The notes under the pieces were generated by a model, which was not told where the DNA came from, made no database searches, and saw only the letters and a program-made list of their open reading frames with translations. A DNA stretch of 64,000 nt from Flavivirga spongiicola (GTDB lineage: Bacteria; Bacteroidota; Bacteroidia; Flavobacteriales; Flavobacteriaceae), in assembly GCF_030540825.1 (NCBI RefSeq), contig NZ_JAUOEO010000001.1, positions 2,391,001 through 2,455,000 on the forward strand, written 5' to 3'. How positions within the stretch are numbered: the first letter of the stretch is position 1; each line of letters opens with the position of its first letter. The position numbers were made by a program, and so were the translations under genes. Positions 1 through 9,540 of the stretch are shown in pieces.

Positions 1-3000
1 ATCGCCAGCTTTTAAAGAAAAAGGGCCTAAATATGTAACGACAGGTTTAAAACGGTTTGCCTTTTTGTTTTTTCCACCTGCAGCACTTCCGTCACCACCA
101 ATAGCAAATACTTGATCTATGCTTCCTGAGTAGGCACCAATAACATCATCAAAAACATCCCATGTCTTTACCCCTAAAGCTTCACGGGCATAGAAGGAGC
201 CCCAAGCATTTGGTGTTTTAAAACGTGTTAAATCTAACAAACCTTCTTCGACCATAGCTATGGTATAAGTCATTGCTTTTCTGTTTTTTTCTGAAACAGT
301 GACTTCAAATTCTTGCTCAGGGCGCAAGGTTTCAGGCATTTTTAATTCGGGTTCTAATTTGGTTTTTGGGTCTTCAACTAACATTGGGATGACTCCAAAT
401 AAGCGAATAGGTAAATCGTTAGCTGAGATAGCATGAGGCTGTAATAATGAAATATTAATAAACACATTAGGAGCCATTTCGGACGTTACAGGAATATCAA
501 CGGTGGTTTCACCTTGTTTTGTTTTTACCCATTTATAATCTAACACTTCTGTACCGTTTTCAATACTTACTAATGCGCGTCCTTCGGTACCTGATTGAAA
601 TGTTACTTTAGCAGTTTCTCCAACATTGTACTTTTCTTTATCTGCTGAAAAAACAAGCATTTTTGCAGCACCTTTATCGCTGGAAGATGAATTTTGCCAC
701 CAGTTTTTATAAAAATAAGCTGTTCTTCCTGTGGCATGACCGCTTACAGGGTCTGTGATTCTTATAAGGTAACGACCACGTTCGTTGTCAGGAATTTTTA
801 TGTTTAATGTTGCTTTTCCATTGGCATCAGTGTTTATTTTAGAGTTTAAATAAGGTCTGTGATAACTGCTGGAAACGTAACTCGATAAGTTATCATAAGA
901 CGAATTCCACCACCAACGCCATTCAATTTTATAGATTTTAACTTCCAGATTATTTCGTTTTACAGGTTTTCCTTTGGCATCAACCACCACCAAGTCAAAG
1001 CTTTGATTTTCATCTGTATAATAAGATCCATAGGCTTTTCCTTTTGGAGAACGCAAGCCAACGAAAGACTTGTAAGGGGCATATTGTTTGGTGAACGCAT
1101 CTAATGAGAAATCTCCGCCATTTTCGAAAGCTCGTACTAAAAACTGAACCTTTAGCATCCCTGGAGCATTCTTACCGACAGCCATTTTATTAGTGATTTG
1201 AGCGCGTCCTTCTTCATTTACTTTCCCTTCAAAAACATTAATTTCTTCTGTATTAAATTGGCGGGTAGGGTCGTTAAACGTATAATCTTTATAATTTTTA
1301 AAACCAGAATATGAGGTGCTAAATTTTGCTTTTATTTCGGCTTTTAAGTTTTTCCCCGGAGCACCATGAAGCCATTTTACATCCAGACTTCCGTTTAAAG
1401 GTTCTGTACTCGTAAGGATATCATTTTTAAAATCAACTTTAATTTTTAATCGGTTAGGTTTTACCGTTTCAATTTTTAAGCCTTTATGGAAAGTAGCGCC
1501 ACCAACAGAGATTTTAGCATTGTAGTTTCCTGTTTTATCTTCTGATGATGTTGGAACTGTGAATTTGAAAAAATTATCAATATGATTTGTACTAACTTCT
1601 TTAAAAACTAATTTTCCGTTGGGATCAGTAACTTCAAGCTTTACAGGATGCTGTTTGGGAAGGTTGTTAGCTGCATCATTTAGCATGAATGTTAAGTGTA
1701 ACGTGTCACCAGGTCTCCAAACACCACGTTCTCCATAAATATAACCTTTGAGTCCACGTTGTAATCGATTTCCAGAAACATCAAACTTACTTAGTGATAA
1801 AGAATTACCGTCATGAAGTTTTATATAACTCACGTTGTTTCCTTTAGAAACAATAGCAAATGAAGCATGTTTTTCGGCATCAATAAGCGCTAAACCTTCC
1901 TTGTCTGTCACTGTTTCTTCCAATTTTTGTTGTTGGAAGTTATAAAGTGTTACTGTTGCATTTGCTTCTGGATTGGTATTTAAAATATTAGTAACTGCAA
2001 AGTAATACGAATTATTAGCACCTTGTTTCGCTATCACTCCAAGGTTTGAAGCGATTAAATTTTGAGATGCTATACGGCTTTCGTTGTAGTAGGCATTATG
2101 GCAAGGGTTTTCTCTTTCTCTCCAGTTATATGAATAGTTTCGGTAATTGTAATTTAGATTATTCCAATAGGCCTCTTCTCTTAAATCATCATCTTCGATA
2201 GCTTCGTTATTGTAATCGTCTTCATAGTATGCCTCATCATAATAATCATCACCATTTTCGATATTATTCACATTAACAACGGCATCACAATCATACAAAG
2301 AATAATTTTTATTGAAACTAACTTCTACACGATAGATAGCACCTGGATCTGTTTTAAAAAATTTTGATAAATCAATACTGTATGCTTTCCATTTTCCTGT
2401 ATTTTCAGTTTCGGATACTAATGGAATGGTCTTTTTTGCAATACGACGCCCTACTTTTCTAATTTCATGAGTGTTGTTGCTGCTCATGTTATTGTCTTGT
2501 AAAAACTGAAGAATATTGTCTTCGAAAATTTTAATGACTCTAACATCAACGGCACTTAAATTAACCGCTTCAAAATTGAATTTTAATTCTTCAGAACTTG
2601 GCAAAATATTACCATTGCTGATTAAACGTACTTGGGGTTTTAATGCTTCAAAACCTATGGTTTCTGAAAAAGGGTGTTTTAGCTTATAGCCTTCAGAGTT
2701 TTTGATGCCTTGGAAAACGTCTACTTGAATATTGCCGACCAATTTAGTGCCAGGGTATACTTTTAATACATTACCATCAACTACATATTTTGGGCTTTTT
2801 ACGTTTTGAAGCGTTACTAAACCATCAAAATTTTGTTGTTTTTTTAATGGGTCTGAAAAATTGATCAATAAGTGTTGTTCGGGTGATTGAATAACGTCTG
2901 TTTTGGTAATTGTAAAGTTATTCACTCCCGGAATAGTGACTTTGTTTTCTCCTTCGTTATCAGCATTAATCGGCTTCCCGTTCCACGAAACAAGAATATG

Positions 3001-3624
3001 ACTATCATCCGTTAAACGATTAATACTATCTATTTTAAAATCGAAAACCTTGCTTTTTTCATGAGCTTCATTAAATACAATATTTAAGTTATTTCCATCT
3101 TGAGAGGCTTTTACTAATTGCTTGGCATGGTCTAGAGAAATAACATCAGCCGATTTAATAACACCTTCTAAATACTGCCATTTTTTACTATACGATTGAA
3201 GATTGTTAGTCACCATATTAAAGCTAGGCGTTATCGTTTTAAACTGAAATGTATAGGTGTCAAAATCTTTAGGAATATCTTTATAAATATCAGAAAGTTT
3301 AACAGTAACAGAATATTCCGTAGCTGGTTGCAGCGGTTCGTCTGGAGTAAATAATAAAGCGTGCTTATTGGCCACCATTAACTTTCCTTGTACATGTGGA
3401 CTCACAGAAACAATACGATCTGTGATTTCCTGACCCATTTCCCATCCTTCAACATCTTCTGTTAAATTTATTTCAATAGGGCTGATCACTGATGTTAAAC
3501 CAGATGACGTATAACTTATATAATCTTTGAATTTAAAAAGATTATCGGTTTCAACAACTTTCTTTTTACAAGATGTAGCTAACGTAATAAGTATTACAAA
3601 AGCTAATAGTTTTTTTAATAGCAT
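1..3624 (-). CDS. Alpha-2-macroglobulin family lipoprotein (3' part outside window)
   Basis: The reading frame is open from an ATG at 3624 to the window edge, giving 1208 residues with no stop. The N-terminus (MLLKKLLAFVILITLATSC) is a lipoprotein signal peptide with a lipobox ending at Cys19. It is followed by Ig-like beta-rich domains (NTR/MG type, for example the block at residues 20-150), and near the right-hand end of the visible part comes NAWGSFYAREALG, then VTYLGPFSLKAG, which resembles the A2M domain of bacterial alpha-2-macroglobulins. Family members of this type are about 1800-1900 residues, so roughly a third is missing and I cannot see whether the thioester CxEQ motif is present. 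The known role is to trap proteases at the cell envelope. The domain identity rests on my reading of the translation; confidence in the family is high. Confidence 0.88.
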   Translation of the reverse strand, partial: MLLKKLLAFVILITLATSCKKKVVETDNLFKFKDYISYTSSGLTSVISPIEINLTEDVEGWEMGQEITDRIVSVSPHVQGKLMVANKHALLFTPDEPLQPATEYSVTVKLSDIYKDIPKDFDTYTFQFKTITPSFNMVTNNLQSYSKKWQYLEGVIKSADVISLDHAKQLVKASQDGNNLNIVFNEAHEKSKVFDFKIDSINRLTDDSHILVSWNGKPINADNEGENKVTIPGVNNFTITKTDVIQSPEQHLLINFSDPLKKQQNFDGLVTLQNVKSPKYVVDGNVLKVYPGTKLVGNIQVDVFQGIKNSEGYKLKHPFSETIGFEALKPQVRLISNGNILPSSEELKFNFEAVNLSAVDVRVIKIFEDNILQFLQDNNMSSNNTHEIRKVGRRIAKKTIPLVSETENTGKWKAYSIDLSKFFKTDPGAIYRVEVSFNKNYSLYDCDAVVNVNNIENGDDYYDEAYYEDDYNNEAIEDDDLREEAYWNNLNYNYRNYSYNWRERENPCHNAYYNESRIASQNLIASNLGVIAKQGANNSYYFAVTNILNTNPEANATVTLYNFQQQKLEETVTDKEGLALIDAEKHASFAIVSKGNNVSYIKLHDGNSLSLSKFDVSGNRLQRGLKGYIYGERGVWRPGDTLHLTFMLNDAANNLPKQHPVKLEVTDPNGKLVFKEVSTNHIDNFFKFTVPTSSEDKTGNYNAKISVGGATFHKGLKIETVKPNRLKIKVDFKNDILTSTEPLNGSLDVKWLHGAPGKNLKAEIKAKFSTSYSGFKNYKDYTFNDPTRQFNTEEINVFEGKVNEEGRAQITNKMAVGKNAPGMLKVQFLVRAFENGGDFSLDAFTKQYAPYKSFVGLRSPKGKAYGSYYTDENQSFDLVVVDAKGKPVKRNNLEVKIYKIEWRWWWNSSYDNLSSYVSSSYHRPYLNSKINTDANGKATLNIKIPDNERGRYLIRITDPVSGHATGRTAYFYKNWWQNSSSSDKGAAKMLVFSADKEKYNVGETAKVTFQSGTEGRALVSIENGTEVLDYKWVKTKQGETTVDIPVTSEMAPNVFINISLLQPHAISANDLPIRLFGVIPMLVEDPKTKLEPELKMPETLRPEQEFEVTVSEKNRKAMTYTIAMVEEGLLDLTRFKTPNAWGSFYAREALGVKTWDVFDDVIGAYSGSIDQVFAIGGDGSAAGGKNKKANRFKPVVTYLGPFSLKAGD

Positions 3625-3739
3625 AAGATAAATGGTTTAAGATGAAAATAAGCTTAAAAAGAAAGTGTAGGTTGTTTCTTGTTAAACTAATTACGTTCAA
3701 ATTTTATTAATTAGATTTTGAGTTATTGTTAAATTGTTC

Positions 3740-4358
3740 TTAAAAATTTTGATCTTTATAAATATCAATCGATAGTTCGCCTTTGTCGTTCATGGTTGCT
3801 CTATACATACCTGCTATTAAATTCAGCAACCATGTTCCCATTTTTATCGATGGCAACAATACCTCTGGTACCTCCTAAATTTGTTAATTTATTTTGAATG
3901 ACCTCTTTGGCAGCTTCTTGTAAAGACAGATCTTTATATTCCATAAGTGCAGAAATATCGTGAGCTACCATAGCACGTATAAAATACTCACCCCAACCTG
4001 TACTGGATACGGCACAGGTATTATTATTCGCGTAAGTTCCAGCTCCAATAATGGGCGAGTCTCCAATGCGACCCCAGTGTTTATTGGTCATACCTCCAGT
4101 TGAGGTACCAGCAGCCAAATTTCCATTTTTTAAGATGTTGTATCCAACTTTAATGGTTTCCTCTAATTTAGTTTTATAAGCTGCTTCTTTTTCCAGAGAC
4201 ATATTTTTTCTTAGAATAGTACCTGCACCTCCGTGAATTATTATTGAAAATTCTTGTTTTTCTTCGTGCTGTTGAACATTTCCAATAGGTAATTTCGGTT
4301 CGTTTTTACAAGAGGCAAATACTAATAAAATCAAAACTAAATAGGCTAGTTTTTTCAT
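3740..4358 (-). pseudogene. Decayed plant-type asparaginase (isoaspartyl peptidase) copy
   Basis: This is a degenerate paralogue of the intact gene at 6197-7309. It keeps the lipoprotein signal peptide (MKKLAYLVLILLVFASC), the FSIIIHGGAGTI start of the domain and the STGGMTNKHWGRIGDSPIIG block. An internal stretch of 148 codons is missing, and the join lies in the 9-mer TCCATTTTT at 4122-4130. The same 9-mer occurs at both ends of the corresponding segment in the intact gene (6572 and 7016), so a deletion between short direct repeats is the simple explanation. The loss removes the GTVG region with the nucleophilic Thr and most of the alpha subunit. A 2-bp deletion near 3823 then shifts the frame, and the old C-terminus (MYRATMNDKGELSIDIYKD) is readable only in another frame down to a stop at 3740. 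The product cannot be an active hydrolase. Confidence 0.9.
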
Positions 4359-4623
4359 GATTAATAATGATGTTTTTAAGAGCAATAAAGTTAATGGTTT
4401 TATTATGAATTCATCTTGACTTTTATGATTTACTATAAAATCATCATTTTATTCCCATATTTTTGTTTATGAAACAAAAATAAATACATGGTTTTATTTT
4501 TAAACCCCCGTATTCCGTGAAATATGCTCTTAATAACGATGTTATAATGTGTCAAAAAGCTTCATCTAGAAACATTCTTAAACGATTCCAGCGTAAATTA
4601 TAATTCAATAGCTAATACAAAGA

Positions 4624-4737
4624 ATGGCAATTGATTTTAGTATAGATAAAGCACTTTAGAAAGTGTTTTAGGTGTTAAAAAGGAAGATCAAATATCTATT
4701 TTAGATTTTTGTTATATGTTAATGAGTCATAAGATTT
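4624..4737 (+). pseudogene. Fossil of the 5' end of an ALDH7-type aldehyde dehydrogenase gene
   Basis: The stretch 4633-4656 matches 7449-7472, inside the first codons of the intact aldehyde dehydrogenase gene, at 23 of 24 positions. The AT-rich leader just upstream (ataattcaata) also matches. The frame reads MAIDFSIDKAL and then a TAG; a shifted frame continues ESVLGVKKEDQ. Its placement next to the decayed asparaginase copy mirrors the intact asparaginase/dehydrogenase pair at 6197-8984, so I infer that the whole junction was duplicated and this end decayed. No further dehydrogenase sequence is recognisable after about 4690. Confidence 0.6.
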
Positions 4738-4803
4738 AAAGTGGCCAAATGAACCATAAAGTTAAATAAAACGTATATTTAAAAACCCCAAATCACATAA
4801 TTA

Positions 4804-5289
4804 ATGAAAAACTTCTTATTAAGAACAGGACTAGTATTAGCATTTTTTTCTGTATTAACTTGTAACATAGCGTGTTCAAAAGATGATTCAGCTGCAGATA
4901 TCGAAAAGGAAATGGCTGCTGATATAGCGACTAGTATACTACAGCTAGTAAATGAACATAGGTCTGGTATTGGAAAACAAATTTTAGAGACTAATACTTT
5001 AGCTGAAAACTTAGCTGAAGCGCACAATTTGCATATGATTAGTCAACAAAAAATAAGCCATGAAAATTTTGATTATCGAGCAGATAGATTGTTTGACGAG
5101 GAAAAAGCTAAAGGTGTGGGTGAAAATGTAGCAGCCAAACAAAAATCTGCGCAAGATGTTATGGCAGCTTGGTTAGATAGCAAAGGACACAGAAAGAATA
5201 TAGAAGGCGATTTTACACATATTGGTATCAGTGCTATCAAAAATAAGGAAGGACATTATTATTACACGCAACTTTTTCTAAAAAAATGA
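4804..5289 (+). CDS. CAP (SCP/PR1) domain lipoprotein
   Basis: The 161-residue product has a signal peptide with lipobox (NIAC, Cys24) and then one CAP domain. Visible CAP signatures are VNEHR (about residue 49), the ISHENF histidine segment, GENVA (about residue 107), AAWLDSKGHRKNIEGDFTHIGIS (read in parts around residues 120-142) and YYYTQLF near the end. Bacterial CAP proteins are extracytoplasmic; a few bind lipids or act on the wall, but most have no assigned function. The ATG follows an AT-rich leader without a clear Shine-Dalgarno, which is normal here. It sits between the decayed and intact asparaginase copies with no partner gene. Confidence 0.85.
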   Translation: MKNFLLRTGLVLAFFSVLTCNIACSKDDSAADIEKEMAADIATSILQLVNEHRSGIGKQILETNTLAENLAEAHNLHMISQQKISHENFDYRADRLFDEEKAKGVGENVAAKQKSAQDVMAAWLDSKGHRKNIEGDFTHIGISAIKNKEGHYYYTQLFLKK

Positions 5290-6196
5290 TTTTAAAATTT
5301 TGTAATTAATATGGGTAATGGATGGAAAGTCTTTGACTTAGAACTTATCTTATACTTATTTTATTTAAGTGAAAAGTCATGTTTTCCTGCCTGCTGGTAG
5401 CTACGATGTATCCATAAATCAATAAACATTAATAATTATATCATGTTCTTTTTGCCATTGCCGCAAAAGGAACCAAAAAAGTCTAGGCTTACTAAAATTA
5501 TATTGAAAATGCTACGGAGGCCCCAGCCACAGATAAAAAGAACTCGCCTTATGTCCTTTGTTTATTCACCTGCTCTTTTGTATTTATCATAAAATCAGGA
5601 CTATCAATAATCTAATACTTGGCTCAAACAGCTTTTTATCTCTAAGCCTTTGCACTGACTCCTTGATTTTCAATAGAATTCTAGATAGGCCGCTGTGCCA
5701 GCCTCCGTGGTCATTCTTTTTTAAGATGATCAAGTCTCTCTACCTGTTGTTGAGAAAAGACCATTGGGCTACCCCTGACCTTTCGGAAGAATAAAGAACA
5801 AAAGCTTCGGAGCACAGGAGCATTGATGTTGGCTATTGTGGTGGAGCGACGCGAAGTTTTGGGCTTGGTTCTTCTCTAGCGATAGCATGAGAAGAAATTC
5901 CTCTCGAAAGGGCGTCTTTTCTTTTGTTACTTTTCTTTGGACAGGCAAAGAAAAGTAAGTTAAAAAACTTTGATTTTATATACCGAAAAAAGATGTGGGT
6001 ATACCGTAGCTGCAGGTAGGTATGTGTTTCCAGATGAAGACTTTTTGAGCATCACAGCATCGCTACGATGAAATAAAGGACAAAGTATAGAAATAAAATA
6101 GCGTGCTCTGTTGCAGCGCGGGATGATTTTGTAGCAAATCATAAAAAACAAGATAAGGTATTATATAGTTTTGGCGTTATACAAGTTTTTAAACCA
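5290..6196. other. 907-bp gene-free region with intergenic hairpins
   Basis: I see no convincing gene here: the short open frames lack domain sense and recognisable starts. The region holds two clear inverted repeats, one at 5869-5896 (ttcttctc / gagaagaa) and one at 5927-5958 (13-bp perfect arms, 6-nt loop). The sequence composition, locally richer in GC and with words such as gagcgacgcgaag, is typical of dispersed intergenic repeat debris of flavobacteria. It may mark the junction of the asparaginase duplication. Confidence 0.5.
5927..5958. repeat. 13-bp perfect inverted repeat (hairpin)
   Basis: The arms ttacttttctttg (5927-5939) and caaagaaaagtaa (5946-5958) are perfectly complementary and are separated by gacagg. 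There is no gene immediately upstream on either strand that it would terminate, so a repeat-element hairpin is more likely than a simple terminator. Confidence 0.65.
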
Positions 6197-7309
6197 CTAA
6201 TCTTTATAAATACCGATTGCTAATTCACCTTTGCCGTTCATGGTTGCTCTATACATGCCTGCGGTGTTAAATTCGGCAACCATGTTCCCATTTTTATCGA
6301 TGGCAACAATCCCTCCGGTACCTCCTAAGTTTGATAGTTTATTTTGAATGACTTCTTTGGCGGCTTCTTGCAGAGATAGATTTTTATATGCCATGAGTGC
6401 AGAAATATCATAGGCTACCATAGCACGAATAAAGTACTCACCCCAACCTGTGCTGGATACAGCGCAGGTACTGTTATTGGCGTAAGTTCCCGCTCCAATA
6501 ATAGGAGAGTCTCCAATGCGCCCCCAGCGTTTATTAGTCATGCCTCCTGTTGAAGTGCCAGCAGCTAAATTTCCATTTTTATCAAGAGCGGCACAACCAA
6601 CGGTTCCAAATTTAGAGTCTTTTATATGGTCATCATAAAAGGCTACTTTATCATCATGGTCTAATTCGGATGTCTCAGTTTCTTTTATTTTTTCAAGCGA
6701 CTTATGACGTCTTTCTGTATAAAAATAATCAGGTTCCACAATTTGTAAGCCCTGTTCTTTTGCAAAGGTATTAGCGCCATTTCCAGATAACATGACATGA
6801 GGAGAATGATCCATCACAGTTCTAGCTAAATTTATAGGGTTTTTTACGATGGTTGTTCCTGCTGATGCTCCTGCATTTAATGTTTTTCCATCCATAATGG
6901 AAGCGTCGTGTTCATTGGTTCCTGCATTTGTGAAAACAGCGCCTTTTCCGGCATTAAATAAGGGCGAATCTTCCATGACATTAATCGTTTTTTGTACGGC
7001 GTCCAGACTGGAACCTCCATTTTTTAGGATGTTATACCCAACTTTAATAGCCTCCTCTAAGGTTGCTTTATAGGCTGCTTCTTTTTCCGGAGACATATTT
7101 TTCTTTAAAATAGTACCTGCTCCTCCATGGATTATAATTGAAAAGGCATTCATGTTTCCTTCATTTAATGGGATGGTTTTATTCGCTTTTACCTCAATTT
7201 TGGACTTGTCTGGATAACTCTCTTGAGGATTAGAATCAATTAATTTACCTTTTTCTTTACAACTAAATAATAATAAGGTAATTACTAAAATATGGATAGA
7301 TTTCTTCAT
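6197..7309 (-). CDS. Plant-type L-asparaginase / beta-aspartyl peptidase, lipoprotein
   Basis: This is an Ntn-hydrolase of the isoaspartyl peptidase/asparaginase family, which hydrolyses asparagine and isoaspartyl dipeptides after autocleavage. I choose the ATG at 7309 because it opens a lipoprotein signal peptide (MKKSIHILVITLLLFSC); an upstream ATG at 7405 would add an unsuitable N-terminus. Visible features are IIIHGGAGTI at the start of the alpha subunit, GGSSLDAV, the cleavage and nucleophile segment SKFGTVGCAALD (Thr of GTVG), and TSTGGMTNKRWGRIGDSP in the beta subunit. The length of 370 residues including a 50-residue leader is usual. It is divergent from the aldehyde dehydrogenase gene at 7431, with only 121 bp between the two starts. 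A decayed copy lies at 3740-4358. Confidence 0.93.
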   Translation of the reverse strand: MKKSIHILVITLLLFSCKEKGKLIDSNPQESYPDKSKIEVKANKTIPLNEGNMNAFSIIIHGGAGTILKKNMSPEKEAAYKATLEEAIKVGYNILKNGGSSLDAVQKTINVMEDSPLFNAGKGAVFTNAGTNEHDASIMDGKTLNAGASAGTTIVKNPINLARTVMDHSPHVMLSGNGANTFAKEQGLQIVEPDYFYTERRHKSLEKIKETETSELDHDDKVAFYDDHIKDSKFGTVGCAALDKNGNLAAGTSTGGMTNKRWGRIGDSPIIGAGTYANNSTCAVSSTGWGEYFIRAMVAYDISALMAYKNLSLQEAAKEVIQNKLSNLGGTGGIVAIDKNGNMVAEFNTAGMYRATMNGKGELAIGIYKD

Positions 7310-7430
7310 GAAAATTAGAATTAATGAGCGCAATAAAGGTAATATTTTATCATTATTAAATTTATATTTAGAAGGCTTTTTATTGTTATATTCGCAGATA
7401 ATCATATTATAAATAATAATTCAATAATTA

Positions 7431-8984
7431 ATGCAAGCAATAGCAACAGATTTTGGTATAGATAAAGCACTTAAAATACTAGGTGTAGTAGATGTAAACG
7501 AAGGCACTTCAACAGGTTCAAATAGTTTTTCTAACGGAGATATTATAGCATCTTTTTCGCCGGTTGATGGTCAATTGATTGGTAAGGTAAAAACAACGAC
7601 TCAAGAAGATTATGAAAAGGTCATGGATAGTGCGACAAGTGCTTTTAAAACCTGGAGAACCATGCCAGCTCCACAACGTGGTGAGATTGTACGTCAGTTT
7701 GGTGAAAAATTAAGAGAGAAAAAAGAAGCTTTAGGTAAATTAGTTTCCTATGAAATGGGTAAATCTTATCAGGAAGGATTAGGTGAAGTTCAGGAAATGA
7801 TTGATATCTGTGATTTTGCAGTTGGCTTATCGCGTCAGCTTCACGGTTTAACCATGCATTCAGAGCGTCCGGGACATAGAATGTACGAGCAATACCATCC
7901 ATTAGGTGTGGTTGGTATTATTTCCGCATTCAATTTTCCAGTAGCTGTTTGGGCATGGAATACAGCATTGGCTTGGATTTGTGGTGATGTTTGTGTTTGG
8001 AAGCCTTCTGAAAAAACACCTATGTGCGGTGTGGCTTGCCAGAATATTGCAGCTGAAGTTTTTAAAGAAAATAACTTACCGGAAGGTATTTGTAATTTAA
8101 TTAATGGCGATTATAAAGTAGGTGAGTTTATGACGAAAGATGCTCGTATTCCATTAATTTCTGCAACGGGTTCTACCAGGATGGGTAAAATTGTAGCACA
8201 AGAAGTAGCTGCACGTTTAGGAAAAAGTTTATTGGAGCTGGGTGGTAATAACGCTATCATTGTAACACCGGATGCGGATATAAAAATGACTGTTATCGGA
8301 GCTGTTTTTGGAGCTGTAGGCACTGCAGGACAGCGTTGTACTTCAACACGTCGTTTAATCATTCATGATAGTATCTATGACCAAGTTAAAAATGCTGTTG
8401 TTGATGCGTATAAGCAATTACGTATTGGAAACCCTCTGGATGAAAATAATCATGTAGGTCCGTTAATTGATACGGATGCTGTAAGTATGTATGAAAGCGC
8501 ATTAACTAAAGTTGTTGAAGAAGGCGGAAATATTGTTGTTGAAGGCGGTGTGCTTTCTGGTGAAGGTTATGAAAGTGGCTGCTATGTAAAACCAGCTATT
8601 GCTGAAGCGAAACCTAACTTTAAAATTGTACAACACGAAACTTTTGCGCCTGTTTTATATTTACTAAAATATTCTGGAGCTATTGAAAATGCTATTGATA
8701 TTCAAAATGAAGTAGCTCAAGGATTAAGTTCTGCTATTATGACTAATAATCTAAGAGAAGCGGAGCGTTTCTTATCTGTTGCCGGTTCAGACTGTGGTAT
8801 TGCTAATGTAAATATAGGGACTTCCGGAGCAGAAATTGGTGGCGCTTTTGGTGGAGAAAAAGAAACCGGAGGCGGACGTGAGTCTGGTTCTGATGCCTGG
8901 AAAGTATATATGAGACGTCAAACTAATACTATAAATTACACGACTGAATTACCTTTAGCACAAGGGATTAAGTTTGATTTGTAA
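7431..8984 (+). CDS. ALDH7-family aldehyde dehydrogenase (L-aminoadipate-semialdehyde/piperideine-6-carboxylate dehydrogenase)
   Basis: The 517-residue protein has the full ALDH fold: the glycine-rich TGSTRMG, LELGGNNAI (the NN is an ALDH7 hallmark) and the catalytic cysteine in GTAGQRCTSTRRL at about residue 304. The C-terminus, ANVNIGTSGAEIGGAFGGEK followed by GGGRESGSDAWKVYMRRQT, is close to antiquitin (ALDH7A1). The family oxidises alpha-aminoadipate semialdehyde in lysine breakdown (amaB/pcd in bacteria), so that is the probable reaction. The gene is divergent from the asparaginase gene and is followed by an 8-bp hairpin. The first codons are duplicated as a fossil at 4624. Confidence 0.93.
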   Translation: MQAIATDFGIDKALKILGVVDVNEGTSTGSNSFSNGDIIASFSPVDGQLIGKVKTTTQEDYEKVMDSATSAFKTWRTMPAPQRGEIVRQFGEKLREKKEALGKLVSYEMGKSYQEGLGEVQEMIDICDFAVGLSRQLHGLTMHSERPGHRMYEQYHPLGVVGIISAFNFPVAVWAWNTALAWICGDVCVWKPSEKTPMCGVACQNIAAEVFKENNLPEGICNLINGDYKVGEFMTKDARIPLISATGSTRMGKIVAQEVAARLGKSLLELGGNNAIIVTPDADIKMTVIGAVFGAVGTAGQRCTSTRRLIIHDSIYDQVKNAVVDAYKQLRIGNPLDENNHVGPLIDTDAVSMYESALTKVVEEGGNIVVEGGVLSGEGYESGCYVKPAIAEAKPNFKIVQHETFAPVLYLLKYSGAIENAIDIQNEVAQGLSSAIMTNNLREAERFLSVAGSDCGIANVNIGTSGAEIGGAFGGEKETGGGRESGSDAWKVYMRRQTNTINYTTELPLAQGIKFDL

Positions 8985-8987
8985 CGA

Positions 8988-9007
8988 ATTCCTGTGAAGA
9001 CAGGAAT
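8988..9007 (+). terminator. Hairpin after aldehyde dehydrogenase gene
   Basis: The arms attcctgt (8988-8995) and acaggaat (9000-9007) form a perfect 8-bp stem with a 4-nt loop, a few bases after the stop codon. No strong T-run follows, so it is a weak terminator candidate. Confidence 0.55.
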
Positions 9008-9048
9008 CTTATGGTAAATAGAATCTGAAAAATATTATATTGTAACTA

Positions 9049-9102
9049 TAAAAGATATAACCGCAACTTGAAAGAGTTGTAGTTATACAATTGTTGTGCA
9101 AC
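9049..9102. repeat. Cassette-boundary hairpin and left tag of the 9112-9929 gene pair
   Basis: An imperfect inverted repeat around ataaccgcaact / agttgtagttat lies upstream of the start at 9112. It is followed by the tag ttgtgcaac (9094-9102). The exact reverse complement of this tag, gttgcacaa, occurs just after the gene pair at 9934-9942. This is the same arrangement as around the two following genes. Confidence 0.55.
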
Positions 9103-9111
9103 ATTTGAGAA

Positions 9112-9540
9112 ATGACAAAAATCGAATTTCTATTTCATTTACAAGGAGCTAGTTTCCAAGCGTTAAAGTTTGCTGAAAATTATGTGAAAACTGAATTGAA
9201 AACGAACTTTCGATATAATGTAATTTTTGCGGAATCGACCAATGACACAAACCACTTGGAGTTTGACATTTATGAAGAAGATTGTGGAAAAATGAAATTG
9301 GATTTGAATGATGAAGAAGTAGTTGACCTTTTGTTTAGAAAAGGTAAAGTGCCTGTTTGGATTGATATTAATGTTCTCAAATCAAGTAGAAAGAGTACGA
9401 CTTTTAACCTATTATGTGCTGGAAGATATTCTGATGACAAAGAAAAATTCTATTATAATCATAATGGTTCTGGACCTTTTGGTGTAAAAAGCCCAAAACT
9501 ACCTATTAACTATAAAGAGGGAAAGAAATTTAAATTATAA
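9112..9540 (+). CDS. Hypothetical protein in cassette-like array
   Basis: The product is a soluble 142-residue protein with no signal peptide or membrane segment. It has mixed charge and an acidic middle (IYEEDCGKMKLDLNDEEVV). I do not recognise a family. Its stop codon overlaps the start of the next gene by one base (TAATG), so the two are surely co-translated. The pair is bracketed by the inverted tags at 9094 and 9934. Small soluble protein pairs in such settings are sometimes immunity proteins, but nothing here proves it. Confidence 0.75.
   Translation: MTKIEFLFHLQGASFQALKFAENYVKTELKTNFRYNVIFAESTNDTNHLEFDIYEEDCGKMKLDLNDEEVVDLLFRKGKVPVWIDINVLKSSRKSTTFNLLCAGRYSDDKEKFYYNHNGSGPFGVKSPKLPINYKEGKKFKL

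Noticed and set aside
4779..5027. Minus-strand open frame of 82 residues
   Set aside because: It is the antisense shadow of the CAP-domain lipoprotein gene.
5558..6151. Open frames of 63-78 residues in the gene-free region
   Set aside because: They have no recognisable start context or domain and consist of repeat-type intergenic sequence.
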